Notes: a model not told the origin generated them from the sequence alone. 64,000 bases of DNA from Bifidobacterium breve (GCA_945878865.1 CAMCUD010000018.1:1-64000); one strand, 5' to 3'; numbered from the stretch's first letter, positions 1 through 10,702 are shown. Program-made: numbers and translations.

Positions 1-224
1 CCAGGATGGGGGGAGACGGGGCGGCGCGCCGACCGGTGGACAGGGCCGTCCGAGCAGCACGCGCGGTGTTCAGGGAGACGCGTCGAGCTCAGTACCCGGA
101 GGGACCAGGGCGCCGGATGGGGGAGGGCGCCTCGATCCAGACATCGGCCCGGGTGGGGCCCCGCAAGAGCGTGATGTGTACGGACCGGGTACGGGGGACC
201 CCGGTTCCGGGGATGACTTGCGCG

Positions 225-1139
225 TCAGCCGCGGCCGTGCGGCGCGTCGAAGTCGAGCTCCGGCCCGATCGGGATGAGCCGGTTCCCGTTGATCTGCGGA
301 TGCGTGAGGTAGTAGTGCGCCTTGATCTGATCGAGGCGCACGGTGTCGGCGATGCCGTAGGACTGGTAGAGGTCCCGCGTGTACGCCCAGAGGTTCGGGT
401 AGTCGACGAGCCGCCGCAGATTGCACTTGAAGTGCGTGACGTAGACGCTGTCGAACCGCGCGAGCGTGGTGAACAGCCGCCAGTCGGCCTCGGTCGGGAC
501 GTCGTCGGTCACGAGGTAGCGGCGATCGGCCAGGCGCTGTTCGAGCTCGTCGAGTGTGGCGAACACCCCACGGGCCTCGCGCTCGTAGATCTCCTGGTTC
601 GTGGTGAAGCCGGCCTTATAGACGCCGTTGTTGACGGTGTCGTAGATCCGGGCGTTCAGCGCATCGATCTCAGGGCGCAGCGGCTCGGGATACAGGTCGA
701 CGGTGCTGTCGGCGAGATCGCCGAAGCCGCCGTTGAGAATCCGCAGGACCTCACCGGACTCGTTGTTGACGATCGTGCCCAGTTCCTTGTCCCACAGGAC
801 CGGCACGGTGACGCGCGCGTCGAACGTCGGGTCGGTGGCGCGGTAGGCCTCGCTCAGGTAGCGGAAGCCGTTGACCGGGTCGGTGAACTCGCCGCCGGTG
901 AACGCCCACCCGCGCTCGTCGCGCACCGGGTCCACCACGGACATCGAGATGGCGTCCTCGAGCCCCTTCAGCCGCCGCCCGATGATCGCGCGGTGCGCCC
1001 ACGGGCAGGCGTAGCTGACGTACAGGTGGTACCGCCCGGCGACCGGCTCGACGGTTCCGCTCCGGAACGCGCTGTCCTGGCGCTGGAACGAGCCGTCCCC
1101 GCCGGTCTCACGCCCGAAGGCGGGGGTCACGGAGGTCAT
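225..1139 (-). CDS. Glutathionyl-hydroquinone reductase / Omega-type GST family protein
   Basis: Translation contains YVSYACPWAHRAIIGRRLKGLEDAISMSVVDPV (ECM4/YqjG-type active-site Cys) and the C-terminal GST helical region. Confidence 0.88.
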   Translation of the reverse strand: MTSVTPAFGRETGGDGSFQRQDSAFRSGTVEPVAGRYHLYVSYACPWAHRAIIGRRLKGLEDAISMSVVDPVRDERGWAFTGGEFTDPVNGFRYLSEAYRATDPTFDARVTVPVLWDKELGTIVNNESGEVLRILNGGFGDLADSTVDLYPEPLRPEIDALNARIYDTVNNGVYKAGFTTNQEIYEREARGVFATLDELEQRLADRRYLVTDDVPTEADWRLFTTLARFDSVYVTHFKCNLRRLVDYPNLWAYTRDLYQSYGIADTVRLDQIKAHYYLTHPQINGNRLIPIGPELDFDAPHGRG

Positions 1140-1201
1140 GCCTTCGACGGTAGCGGCGGCGGACAGCGTCTCCGCGCCGCACCCTCAGCCCGCGACGCGA
1201 C

Positions 1202-4200
1202 CTACGCGTCGCCCGCCAACGCCGGGGCGTCCTCCGACTCCACCGACCCCTCGGGCGGATCGCTGTCGAGCTTCTCGAAGTTCTCGACGATCTTCGTCGG
1301 ATCCGCCGCCGTGTCCTTGATGAGCGCGTCCGGGGGCGCGACCTCGCGCACCCGGCCGGACTTCATCGAGAAGTACTCGGCCTGCGGATGGTGGGCGATG
1401 ATCGCCACCGTCGACTGCTCGGGCTCGATCGCGTACTCCCCGGAGAGCCGCAGGCCGATCTGCGGCGCGTCCAGGACGTCGAACAGCTTCGTGTGCTCGC
1501 TCTGCTCCGGGCAGGCCGGGTAGCCCCAGGCGTACCGGCGGCCCTGGCCGAGCTCGATGCCGAGCTGCATCCGCACCTGCGCGTGCAGCCACTCCATCAT
1601 GCCCTCCGCGACCTGCGTGCCGAGGCCGTGGACGAACAGCTGCTCGGCGAACTCGCCGTCCTTCTCGAGCTGGGCCATGAGCTCGGTGACCTGGTCGCCG
1701 GCGGTGACCGCCGCGAACGCGACGACATCCAGCTCGCCACTGTCCTTCGGGCGGTAGAGGTCGGCCAGGCAGATGCGGTCGCCCTTGGGCTGGCGCGGGA
1801 ACGTGAACCGCTGGATGACGGTCTCGCGGTCCTCCGGGTCCAGCACGACGACGTCGTTGCCCTCGGAGTAGCAGGGGAAGTAGCCCAGCAGCGCCTTCGG
1901 GAACAGGTAATCCTGCTCGCGGTACATCCGCTCGAGCTTGTCCTTGAAGCCCTCCTCCTCGCCACCGCCGAGGATGAGCTCCTTCCAGGCGTCGCCCTTC
2001 ACGCCGCGGCCGCCCCAGTGCAGCTTGAACAGCACGTGGGTGTCGAGGTACGGGTAGACCTCGTCGAGCGGGACATCGATCTGGCGGACGCCCCAGAAGG
2101 GCGGGTCCGGGATCGGGGTGTCCGTGCGGTACGCCGAGCGGACGGTGTCGTCGTCGGTGGGCAGCGCGTCGGCCTCCGGGCCCTTCTCGCGCAGGGCCTT
2201 GGCCTCGTCGCGGATCTTCTCCACGAGCGCGGCGCGCGCCTCGTCGTCGACGATCTGGTCCATCACGGCCAGGCCCTCGAAAGCGTCCTTGCAGAAGAAG
2301 ACGCCGGGCTCGTAGATCTCGTCGTTCTCGCGCCCGTTGGGGTACAGCGCGCGGCGGCCGAAGTCGCGGTTGATCGCCGCGCCGCCGATGAGCAGCGGGT
2401 ACTCGAGCTGCTTGGCGTGCAGCTCCTGGATGCACGCGGGCATCTGCTTGGAGGTCGAGACGAGCAGGGCACTCAGGCCGATCGCCGTGGCGTCGTGCTC
2501 CTGCGCGGCGTCGACGATCGTCTGCACCGGGACCTGCTTGCCGAGGTCGATGACGGTGTAGCCGTTGTTCGTGAGGATCGTGTTGACGAGCGACTTGCCG
2601 ATGTCGTGCACGTCGCCGAACACGGTCGCCAGGACGACGGTGCCCTTCGTGTAGCCCTCGATGCGGTCGAGGTAGTTCTCCAGCTGCGCGACAGCCTTCT
2701 TCATGACCTCGGCGCTCTGCAGCACGAACGGCAGGATGAGCTCGCCGGCGCCGAACTTGTCGCCGACCTCCTTCATCGCCGGCAGGAGGACGTCGTTCAG
2801 CGTGGGGACCGCGCCGATCTTGTCGACCGACTTGTCGATCCACGCCTCGACGCCGTCCTTCTTGCGGCGCAGGATGTGGAAGTGCAGCGCCTCCTCGGGC
2901 TCCATGCCCTCGGTCGGATCGGCGCTGGTGGCCGCCTCCTCTTCGCCCTTGCCCTCGAAGTGCGCGATGAACTTCTCGAGCGCGTCGTCGGCGCGGTTGA
3001 AGACGAGGTCGTCGGCGAGCTTGCGCTCCTCCTCGCTGATCTCGCCGTACGGCGTGATGTGGTTCGGGTTGACCATCGCCAGGTCGAGCCCCGCCTCCAC
3101 GCAGTGGTGCAGGAAAACGGAGTTCAGGACCGCGCGGGCGCCCGGCGACACGCCGAAGGAGACGTTGGAGACGCCGAGGGACGTCTTCACCCCCGGGATC
3201 TCCGCCTTCAGGCGGCGGATCCCCTCGATGGTCTCGACGGCGGACGGCTTCCACTCGTCGTCACCGGTCGTCAGCGTGAACGTCAGGACGTCGAAGATGA
3301 GCAGCTCGCGGTCGAGTCCGTGCTCGTCGCACGCGATCTCCGTGATCCGCTTGGCGATCTCGACCTTGCGCTCGGCCGTCTTGGCCATGCCGACCTCGTC
3401 GATCGTCAGCGCGATGAGGGCCGCGCCGTGCTCGACGGCCATCGGGATGACGGTGTCGGCCTTCTCGCGGCCGGCCTCGAGGTTGATCGAGTTGACGATC
3501 GCGCGCCCGGGGATCTGGTCCAGGGCCGTGGCGATGACCTCGGGCTCGGTCGAGTCGATCTGGATCGGCGCCGGCTGCGTCAGCGAGACGCGCTTGGCGA
3601 CCTGGCGCATCTGCTCGTCCTCGTCCTGGCGCTCGGTGAGCGCGACGCAGAGGTCGAGCACGTGCGCGCCGCCCTCGACCTGATCCTCGGCGACCTGGAC
3701 GAGGCCGTCGTAGTCGTCGGCGAGCAGCAGTTCCTTGGCCTTACGCGAGCCCTGCGAGTTCACGCGCTCGCCGACGAGCGTCGGGCGCGGCTCCTGCACG
3801 AGCGGCGCGGCGGCGATCATGCTCGACATGCGCGGGGCGCGCGGCTCGGGGCGCTCCCCGGGTGTGATCCCCTTGACCCGCTCGGCGATCGCGGAGATGT
3901 GGTCGACGGTCGTGCCGCAGCAGCCGCCGACGACCGAGACGCCGTAGCGCTCGACGAACTCGCCCAGGGCGGTCGCGAGGTGCTCGGGGGTCTCGGGGAA
4001 GATCGTCTCGCCGTCGGGGCCCTGAAGCGGGAGGCCCGCGTTCGGGATGCAGTGGACGGGGATGGGGGAGTGCTCGCCGAGGAAGCGGATCGCGTCGCGC
4101 ATGTCCTCCGGGCCGGTGGAGCAGTTCAGGCCGATGACGTCGACCTTCAGCGCCTCAAGCGTGGTGAGCACGGCGTCGATGTCGGTGCCGAGCAGCATCT

Positions 4201-4789
4201 TGCCGCCGTTGGGCAGCAGCGAGACCGACGTCTGGATCGGCAGCGTGCGGCCGACCTGCTTCATCGCCTCGCGCGCGCCGAACACGGCGGCCTTGACCTC
4301 GAGGATGTCCTGCGCCGTCTCGATGATCAGGAGGTCCGCGCCGCCGCGGATGAGCCCCTCGGACTGCTCGCGGAAGACCTCGACGAGGTCGCGGAAGCGA
4401 ATCTGGCCCAGCGTCGGGTCGTCCGAGGCGGGCAGGAAGCCGGTCGGGCCGATCGACCCGGCGACGAAGCGGTCCTCACCGACGGCCTTGCGCGCGATCT
4501 CGGCGGCCTTCTGGTTGATCTCCAGGGTGTGGTCCTCCAGACCCCACTCCTCGAGCTTCAGGCGGCTGGCCTGGAACGTGTCCGTCTCGACGACCTCGGC
4601 GCCCGCGTCGACCATCGAGAGGTGGAGGTTCTCGATGACGTCGGGCCGGTTGAGCACGAGGACCTCGTGGGCCCGGCCGGGAAGCTTGTAGTCGTCCTCG
4701 AGCGAGAGGTCGAACGCCTCGAGCGTGGCGCCCATGCTGCCGTCGAAGACGACGACCCGCTCGCGGACCGCCTGGAGGAAGTCGCGCAT
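1202..4789 (-). CDS. metH: Cobalamin-dependent methionine synthase MetH
   Basis: Hcy-methyltransferase domain (GSMGATLEAF, VVGGCCGTT), pterin-binding domain, B12-binding GDVHDIGKSLVNTILTNNGY, activation domain. ATG at 4789 (MRDFLQAVRER) preferred over the 4918 ORF start. Confidence 0.95.
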   Translation of the reverse strand: MRDFLQAVRERVVVFDGSMGATLEAFDLSLEDDYKLPGRAHEVLVLNRPDVIENLHLSMVDAGAEVVETDTFQASRLKLEEWGLEDHTLEINQKAAEIARKAVGEDRFVAGSIGPTGFLPASDDPTLGQIRFRDLVEVFREQSEGLIRGGADLLIIETAQDILEVKAAVFGAREAMKQVGRTLPIQTSVSLLPNGGKMLLGTDIDAVLTTLEALKVDVIGLNCSTGPEDMRDAIRFLGEHSPIPVHCIPNAGLPLQGPDGETIFPETPEHLATALGEFVERYGVSVVGGCCGTTVDHISAIAERVKGITPGERPEPRAPRMSSMIAAAPLVQEPRPTLVGERVNSQGSRKAKELLLADDYDGLVQVAEDQVEGGAHVLDLCVALTERQDEDEQMRQVAKRVSLTQPAPIQIDSTEPEVIATALDQIPGRAIVNSINLEAGREKADTVIPMAVEHGAALIALTIDEVGMAKTAERKVEIAKRITEIACDEHGLDRELLIFDVLTFTLTTGDDEWKPSAVETIEGIRRLKAEIPGVKTSLGVSNVSFGVSPGARAVLNSVFLHHCVEAGLDLAMVNPNHITPYGEISEEERKLADDLVFNRADDALEKFIAHFEGKGEEEAATSADPTEGMEPEEALHFHILRRKKDGVEAWIDKSVDKIGAVPTLNDVLLPAMKEVGDKFGAGELILPFVLQSAEVMKKAVAQLENYLDRIEGYTKGTVVLATVFGDVHDIGKSLVNTILTNNGYTVIDLGKQVPVQTIVDAAQEHDATAIGLSALLVSTSKQMPACIQELHAKQLEYPLLIGGAAINRDFGRRALYPNGRENDEIYEPGVFFCKDAFEGLAVMDQIVDDEARAALVEKIRDEAKALREKGPEADALPTDDDTVRSAYRTDTPIPDPPFWGVRQIDVPLDEVYPYLDTHVLFKLHWGGRGVKGDAWKELILGGGEEEGFKDKLERMYREQDYLFPKALLGYFPCYSEGNDVVVLDPEDRETVIQRFTFPRQPKGDRICLADLYRPKDSGELDVVAFAAVTAGDQVTELMAQLEKDGEFAEQLFVHGLGTQVAEGMMEWLHAQVRMQLGIELGQGRRYAWGYPACPEQSEHTKLFDVLDAPQIGLRLSGEYAIEPEQSTVAIIAHHPQAEYFSMKSGRVREVAPPDALIKDTAADPTKIVENFEKLDSDPPEGSVESEDAPALAGDA

Positions 4790-4815
4790 GAGGGCGATGC
4801 TAGCAAGGGTTCGAA

Positions 4816-4843
4816 CAACCTTGACATGACTGTGGCAAGGTTG
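4816..4843. promoter_or_regulatory. Inverted repeat CAACCTTG-N12-CAAGGTTG in the metH / GGDEF divergent intergenic region
   Basis: Perfect 8-bp arms read directly from sequence; further CAAGGG at 4804. Confidence 0.4.
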
Positions 4844-4916
4844 CGAGGGTCGGCTTTCCGTCTGCGCGGCATGTCCCCGGTTCACGCTGGTTCCCCGCCG
4901 GACCGATGTCCGGGAC

Positions 4917-6587
4917 ATGGCGGCCTCGCGGCGCTATCCGTTCACCAATCCGTTCGCCGACCCGGGTGAGGGTCGCGGCGAGACGATCCACCTCATCCGG
5001 ACCGTCATCGTCGCGCTCTACCTCGTCGGCGGCCTGACGATGCTCGCCGTCCGCCTGCTGCCGGATCCGGGCCTCAAGCCGGGCGCCGAGCCGTATCACC
5101 TCGCGCTCGTCGCGTTCATGCTCGGGTTCGGCGTCTTCACCTGGGCGAATCGCCGGCTGCCGGACTGGTGGTACATCATGGGCGCGTACCTCGGGATCGT
5201 CGCGGTGTCGGTGAACATCGCGCTGCTCGAGGAGCTGCGGCCCGTCGCCTTCTTCTACGTGTGGCCCGCCATGGCCGGCGCGTTCTTCGGGCAGAAGCGC
5301 GAGGCGTTCGTCGGCTACGTCCTCGCGGTCGTCAGCTACTCGATCGTGCTGCTCGGGTTCCGCGACAACCCGTATCTGCTCGAGTGGTTCATCGACGTGG
5401 CCTGCTCGATCGCGGTGGTCATGGTCATGATCTTCCTGCTCAAGGCGCGCGCGGTGAAGCTCGTCGGAGAGCTCGGTCGCCGCGCGAGCACCGACCCGCT
5501 GACCGGGATCGCGAACCGCTCCGTCTTCGAGCGCGCGCTGGAGGATGAACTCGACGACGCCGACAGCCACGGCTTCGGCTGCGCCGTCATCTCGCTCGAC
5601 CTCGACCGCTTCAAGCAGGTCAACGACATCTACGGCCACCAGACCGGCGACGAGGCGCTGCGCGCCGCCGCGCGGATCTTCGAGGAGGTCATCGGTGACC
5701 GCGGCACCCTCGCCCGCGTCGGCGGGGAGGAGTTCGCCGTCGTCATGCCGGAGATGGACCTGTCGCGCGCGCGGCTGCTCGCCGAGGAGGTGCGGGTGGC
5801 ACTCGAGCGCGACACCGCGTCGGCCGACCCCTCGCTGACGGTGAGCATCGGCGTCGCCGCGTACCCGGGCTCCGGGGACAGCCCCTCGTCGATCATGCTC
5901 GCCGCCGACCGCGCGCTGTACGCCGCCAAGCAGGCGGGGCGCAACCAGGTGGTGGCCGCCGACGAGAGCGCCGAGCGGCTGCTGGGTCTCGCCGAGCAGG
6001 AGCGGGCGCTGTTGGCCGACGCCGGCGCTCAGACGGCGATCCGCCTGGCCGAGCGCCTCGACCTGCACCGCCACGGGGAACACCGCCGCTCCGAGCGCGT
6101 GGCCGACGTGGCGGCGCTCATCGCCGAGGACATGGGCCTCTCGGTCGACGACGCCAGCCGGGTCCGCCTTGCCGGCATGGTGCGCGACGTCGGCATGCTC
6201 GGCGTGCCGGACGAGCTTCTCGCGACGGCGCACCCGCTGACGCCGGAGGAGCGCGAGCTCGTCGAGCGCCACGTCGACATCGGCACGGAGGTCCTCACGG
6301 CCTGCGGACTGCCCGAGATCGCGCGGTGGGTCGCCGCCCACCATGAGCGGCCCGACGGCAGTGGGTATCCGCGCGGCCTGCGGGGCGAGGACATCCCGCT
6401 CCCCGCGAGGATCATCGCCGTGGCAGAGGCCTACGTGTCGCTCACGCACGGCCCGGGCGTCGCACCGGCCGTCGCGATCGGCGAGCTGCGCGAGTGCGCC
6501 GGCAGCCAGTTCGACGAGGGCGTCGTCTCCGCGCTGGCCGCCGTGCTGCTCACCCGCGGCGACCTCCCGAGATTGCGCGTCGCCTGA
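4917..6587 (+). CDS. Membrane GGDEF diguanylate cyclase with C-terminal degenerate HD-GYP-like domain
   Basis: Multiple N-terminal TM segments, VGGEEFAVVMPE (GGEEF), HHERPDGSGYPRGL (GYP motif) but VRDVG in place of LHDIG. Confidence 0.88.
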   Translation: MAASRRYPFTNPFADPGEGRGETIHLIRTVIVALYLVGGLTMLAVRLLPDPGLKPGAEPYHLALVAFMLGFGVFTWANRRLPDWWYIMGAYLGIVAVSVNIALLEELRPVAFFYVWPAMAGAFFGQKREAFVGYVLAVVSYSIVLLGFRDNPYLLEWFIDVACSIAVVMVMIFLLKARAVKLVGELGRRASTDPLTGIANRSVFERALEDELDDADSHGFGCAVISLDLDRFKQVNDIYGHQTGDEALRAAARIFEEVIGDRGTLARVGGEEFAVVMPEMDLSRARLLAEEVRVALERDTASADPSLTVSIGVAAYPGSGDSPSSIMLAADRALYAAKQAGRNQVVAADESAERLLGLAEQERALLADAGAQTAIRLAERLDLHRHGEHRRSERVADVAALIAEDMGLSVDDASRVRLAGMVRDVGMLGVPDELLATAHPLTPEERELVERHVDIGTEVLTACGLPEIARWVAAHHERPDGSGYPRGLRGEDIPLPARIIAVAEAYVSLTHGPGVAPAVAIGELRECAGSQFDEGVVSALAAVLLTRGDLPRLRVA

Positions 6588-6655
6588 CCGGACGGTTGCC
6601 GAGACGCGCCGCTGCGCCTTCAGCTCGGCGACCTCCCGACCGACACCCGAGACCG

Positions 6656-7741
6656 ATGCGCCTCCCCCTGGACTCCTACCGCTTCACGAACCCGTTCGCC
6701 GCCGGCGGGCGGGACGATCGGGCTGCGACCGTCACGCTCATGCGCCGCGTCGGCATCGCGATGTACGGCATCGGCGGGCTCATGGTGGTACTCGCGATCC
6801 TCACCGGCGGGGGACTCTCCGGGACGCGCGCCCCTCTCGTCCTCGGGATCGTCGCGGCGGTCGAGTGGGCGTACTGCCTGTACTTCCTCATCGACCGGGA
6901 TCCGCCGGCGCTGGCCCTCCTGGCCTCGCCGGTCGTGGGGATCCTCTGCGTGGGTGTGGCGTCGAGCGTGGTCGAGATCGCGAGCCGCCCGACGCCGCTG
7001 TACTACCTGTGGGCGCTCGTGTCCGCGGCGTTCTTCCTGCGTGCGCGAGCCGTGGCCTTGGTCTTCGCCTTCTTCCTCGCCACCTTCACCGTCGTCCTCG
7101 TCGCCTTCGTGCCCGATGCGGAGGCGGTGGGCTGGTGGCCGGACGTGGTGGGGGTCACGGCGCTGGTGACCGTGCTCGTCTACCTGCTCAAGGTCCAGCT
7201 GTTGCGCGCGATGACGAACCTCCGCCGCGCGGCGCTGACGGACACCCTGACCGACGTGCCCAACCGGGCGGCCTTCGAGCACGCGCTGGACGACGCGATC
7301 ATCCACGCGGCGCTCCAGGACGAGCAGTGCGCCGTGCTCTCCGTCGACATCGACGACTTCAAGCAGGTCAACGACCGCTTCGGCCACGCCGCCGGGGATG
7401 AGGCGCTGCGGCGGATCGCCGCGACGATCGGCACCGCGACCGGCGACCGGGGCATCCATGCGCGGATCGGTGGCGAGGAGTTCGCCGTCGTGCTGCCGAA
7501 CACCGACCTCGGTGCCGGGCACCGCTTCGGGGAGGTCCTGCGCGCGGCCGTCGAGCGGGAGATGGCCGACTTCCACGTCCCGCTCACGGTGAGCGTCGGC
7601 GTCGCCGCGTTCCCCGAGGCGGGCCGTACGCCGTCATCGGTGCTGCTGGGCTCCGACCGGGCGCTCTACGCGGCGAAGAACGCGGGGCGCAACCGCGTCA
7701 TCTCGCTGCGCGGCAGCACGGCGCTCAAGCTCGCCGCCTGA
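6656..7741 (+). CDS. Membrane GGDEF-domain protein
   Basis: TM segments, IGGEEFAVVLP; ATG at 6656 (MRLPLDSYRFTNPFAAGG) preferred over the 6494 ORF start. Confidence 0.87.
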   Translation: MRLPLDSYRFTNPFAAGGRDDRAATVTLMRRVGIAMYGIGGLMVVLAILTGGGLSGTRAPLVLGIVAAVEWAYCLYFLIDRDPPALALLASPVVGILCVGVASSVVEIASRPTPLYYLWALVSAAFFLRARAVALVFAFFLATFTVVLVAFVPDAEAVGWWPDVVGVTALVTVLVYLLKVQLLRAMTNLRRAALTDTLTDVPNRAAFEHALDDAIIHAALQDEQCAVLSVDIDDFKQVNDRFGHAAGDEALRRIAATIGTATGDRGIHARIGGEEFAVVLPNTDLGAGHRFGEVLRAAVEREMADFHVPLTVSVGVAAFPEAGRTPSSVLLGSDRALYAAKNAGRNRVISLRGSTALKLAA

Positions 7742-7796
7742 GCCTGTCTGGACGGGATCGTGCACGCCGGCCGCAGGCCGGCGTAGCGTCGCGCGG

Positions 7797-8324
7797 ATGC
7801 TCCGAGAGGCCAAGGGCGCGGACTTCGTGCAGACCGGCGCCTGGCTGCGCCGGCGCTGGGTGTTCCACGCCGGCCGCCACATCGCCGCGCGCGGCCTGAC
7901 CGCCGCCGAGCTCGACGCCGCGACTTCCGCCCAGGAGCAGACGGCCGTCCCGGTCCTCGACGCCGAGCCGCGCCGCTACTGGTGGTGCCGCGGGCGCTTC
8001 TGGTGGGAGGACGACGGGCTGGACGCCGAGGACGTCTTCGCTCTCGTCTTCGAGCGCGAGCAACGGACCGCCCGCCGGCTCGAGCGCGCGCACGCGATCG
8101 TCGCCGCCGAGGCGCTGCCCGAGCGCCCGCGGCGCACGCCGATCCCGCAGGACGTTCGGCGCGCGGTGTTCGACCGCGACGGCGGGTGCTGCGTGGAGTG
8201 CGGGGCGACGTTCGACCTGCAGTACGACCACGTCATCCCCGTGGCGCTCGGCGGCGCGAGCACGGCGCAGAACCTCCAGCTGCTCTGCGCGCCGTGCAAC
8301 CAGCGCAAGGGGGCGTCGCTGTAG
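7797..8324 (+). CDS. HNH endonuclease family protein
   Basis: RRAVFDRDGGCCVECGATFDLQYDHVIPVALGGASTAQNLQLLCAPCNQRKG. Confidence 0.9.
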   Translation: MLREAKGADFVQTGAWLRRRWVFHAGRHIAARGLTAAELDAATSAQEQTAVPVLDAEPRRYWWCRGRFWWEDDGLDAEDVFALVFEREQRTARRLERAHAIVAAEALPERPRRTPIPQDVRRAVFDRDGGCCVECGATFDLQYDHVIPVALGGASTAQNLQLLCAPCNQRKGASL

Positions 8325-8328
8325 AACG

Positions 8329-8360
8329 ATGGAGGGCCCCGGAAACACGGGGCCCTCCAT
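8329..8360. terminator. Perfect 12-bp stem hairpin between convergent HNH and glutamine synthetase genes
   Basis: ATGGAGGGCCCC-GGAAACAC-GGGGCCCTCCAT. Confidence 0.75.
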
Positions 8361-8437
8361 ACCTTCGTCGGAGCTGCGCTGCCCGGGAGAACGTGTTTCG
8401 CCCTCCGGTCGTCGCAAGCTCCGACCTTCGGTCGACG

Positions 8438-10597
8438 CTACTTGATGAACAGCATCTCCGAGTAGCGCGGCAGCGGCCAGTAGTCGTCCGGCACGATCGC
8501 CTCGAGCTTGTCGGCGATCTCGCGGACCTCGGCGTACGCGCCCAGGACGTCGTCACGCAGGTACTTCGCGGCGACGATGAGGTCGTCGGTCTTCGGGTGG
8601 CTCGTGTTGGCCACCTCGAGCGCCTTGATCTTGACGACGAGGTCGTTGACGAGCGCCTCGGCCTCCTCCTTGAGCGCCTTCGCGCCTTCGCCGGGCACCT
8701 CATCGAGGAGCGCGAGGTACTTCAGCCCCGCCGGGAGGATCTGCGTCCGCGCGATGAGCGCCGCCGTCTCGGCCTCGATGTTGAGCTTCACCACGTACTG
8801 CTCGGTGAAGACCTCGAAGCGGGCCTCGACCTCCGGCTCGGTCAGGACGCCGTACTTGTCGAACGTCTCGATCGTCTGCTCGGAGATGAGCTCCGGCAGC
8901 GCGTCCGGCGTCGTGCGCAGGTTGAGCAGGCCGCGGGAGGCGGCCTCGTCCTGCCAGGCGTCGCTGTAGCCGTCGCCGTCGAAGACGATGTCCTTGTCGG
9001 CGACGTAGTGGGCCTTGATGACCTCGGTGACGGCCTCCTCGAACGCGGCGCCGCCCTCGAGCTTGGCCTCCAGCTCCGTGGCCATCTCCTCGAGCGACTC
9101 GGCCGCGATCGTGTTCAGCACGCAGTTGACGAACCCGACCGTCATGTTCGAGCCCGGCGCGCGGAACTCGAACCGGTTGCCGGTGAACGCGAACGGCGAG
9201 GTGCGGTTGCGGTCGCCGCCGTGGAGCGGCAGCTTGGGCAGCACCTCGGTGCCGAGGCCGAGGAAGCCCGCCTCGCCGGCGTCGACCGGCACGCCCGACT
9301 CGATCGCCTCAAACGCCGCGCTGAGCTCGGCGCCGAGGAAGATCGAGATGATCGCCGGAGGCGCCTCGTTCGCACCCAGGCGGTGGTCCTGGCCGGCCGT
9401 CGCGACCGACGCGCGGAGCAGGCCCTGATGCTTCTTGACGGCCTTCAGGACGGCCGTGCAGAAGAACAGGAACTGCAGGTTCTCGCTCGGCGTGTCACCC
9501 GGATCCATCAGGTTGACGCCGGTGTCGGTGCCCATCGACCAGTTGTTGTGCTTGCCCGAGCCGTTGACGCCGGCGAAGGGCTTCTCGTGCAGGAGCGCGA
9601 CGAGCCCGTACTTGCGGGCCGTGTTCTTCAGCACCTGCATGATGATCTGCTGGTGGTCGCAGCCGAGGTTCGAGTTCTCGAACAGCGGGGCGATCTCGAA
9701 CTGGTTCGGCGCGACCTCGTTGTGCCGGGTTTTGACCGGGACGCCGAGACGCTGGAGCTCGCGCTCAGCCTCGAACATGTACGCCTGGACCCGCTCCGGG
9801 ATGGCCCCGAAGTAGTGGTCGTCGAGCTCCTGGCCCTTCGGCGGCTTGGCGCCGAAGAGGGTGCGCTCCGTCGCGAGAAGGTCCGGGCGCTCGAAGTAGT
9901 ACTGCTCGTCGATCAGGAAGTACTCCTGCTCGGCGCCGACCGTCGTGAAGACGCGCTTGCTCTCGGTGTCGCCGAAGAGCTTGACCGCGTGGATGGCGGC
10001 CTTGGAGAGCGCGTCCATCGAGCGGAGCAGCGGGATCTTGTGGTCGAGCGCTTCGCCGGTCCACGAGACGAAGGCGGTCGGGATGGTGAGCGTCGCGCCG
10101 TTCGGGTTGGGCGTGATGAACGCCGGCGACGTCGGGTCCCACGCGGTGTAGCCGCGGGCCTCGAACGTCGCGCGCAGGCCGCCGTTGGGGAACGAGGAGG
10201 CGTCCGGTTCGCCGCGGATGAGCTCCTTGCCCGAGAAGTCGGCGATCGCGCCGCCGCTGCCGGTCGGGCTGTAGAACGAGTCGTGCTTCTCCGCCGTGCT
10301 GCCGGTCAGCGGCTGGAACCAGTGCGAGTAGTGCGTGGCGCCGTGCTCGAGGGCCCACTCCTTCATCGCCTGGGCGACCGAGCCCGCGAGGGCCGGGTCG
10401 AGCGGCTTGCCGTCCGCAAGGGTGGTCTGCAGCTTCTTGAAGACGTCCTTCGGGAGCAGCTGACGCTGCACGTCGACACTGAAGACCAGTTCGCCGAAGA
10501 CGTTGTTGCTGGGAATCGTGAGGTCCGTCGGACCCAGGGCGCCTCCGTTGGCGCTCCACTGGGCGGCGGTCACGTTGTGCTGGCGAAGTCCTGACAT
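8438..10597 (-). CDS. glnN: Type III glutamine synthetase
   Basis: ~720 aa GSIII with [59 protein letters not shown] 10597 preceded by GAGGAGG. Confidence 0.92.
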   Translation of the reverse strand: MSGLRQHNVTAAQWSANGGALGPTDLTIPSNNVFGELVFSVDVQRQLLPKDVFKKLQTTLADGKPLDPALAGSVAQAMKEWALEHGATHYSHWFQPLTGSTAEKHDSFYSPTGSGGAIADFSGKELIRGEPDASSFPNGGLRATFEARGYTAWDPTSPAFITPNPNGATLTIPTAFVSWTGEALDHKIPLLRSMDALSKAAIHAVKLFGDTESKRVFTTVGAEQEYFLIDEQYYFERPDLLATERTLFGAKPPKGQELDDHYFGAIPERVQAYMFEAERELQRLGVPVKTRHNEVAPNQFEIAPLFENSNLGCDHQQIIMQVLKNTARKYGLVALLHEKPFAGVNGSGKHNNWSMGTDTGVNLMDPGDTPSENLQFLFFCTAVLKAVKKHQGLLRASVATAGQDHRLGANEAPPAIISIFLGAELSAAFEAIESGVPVDAGEAGFLGLGTEVLPKLPLHGGDRNRTSPFAFTGNRFEFRAPGSNMTVGFVNCVLNTIAAESLEEMATELEAKLEGGAAFEEAVTEVIKAHYVADKDIVFDGDGYSDAWQDEAASRGLLNLRTTPDALPELISEQTIETFDKYGVLTEPEVEARFEVFTEQYVVKLNIEAETAALIARTQILPAGLKYLALLDEVPGEGAKALKEEAEALVNDLVVKIKALEVANTSHPKTDDLIVAAKYLRDDVLGAYAEVREIADKLEAIVPDDYWPLPRYSEMLFIK

Positions 10598-10686
10598 GGG
10601 CGGGAAGGGTCCTCCTCGGGGACTGGTACTCGCGTCGTGCGTACTCGGTGAAACGCAGACCCTACGCCCGGGATGGAGCACTGTCC

Positions 10687-10702
10687 TTGTCCATCTGGAC
10701 AA
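10687..10702. promoter_or_regulatory. Palindrome TTGTCCA-TC-TGGACAA in the glnN/amt divergent promoter
   Basis: 7-bp perfect arms. Confidence 0.45.

Noticed and set aside
89-224. Possible small minus-strand reading frame ...VHITLLRGPTRADVWIEAPSPIRRPGPSGY-stop
   Set aside because: Looks protein-like but no start codon or RBS found and it is short; evidence insufficient.
4790-4916. Cobalamin or SAM riboswitch upstream of metH
   Set aside because: Leader is only ~127 nt before the divergent gene and no B12-box or SAM-like core was recognised.
1388-4969. 1193-aa plus-strand ORF opposite metH
   Set aside because: Antisense shadow ORF typical of high-GC DNA; sequence is Arg/Asp/Val/Leu-rich without family motifs while the minus strand encodes MetH.
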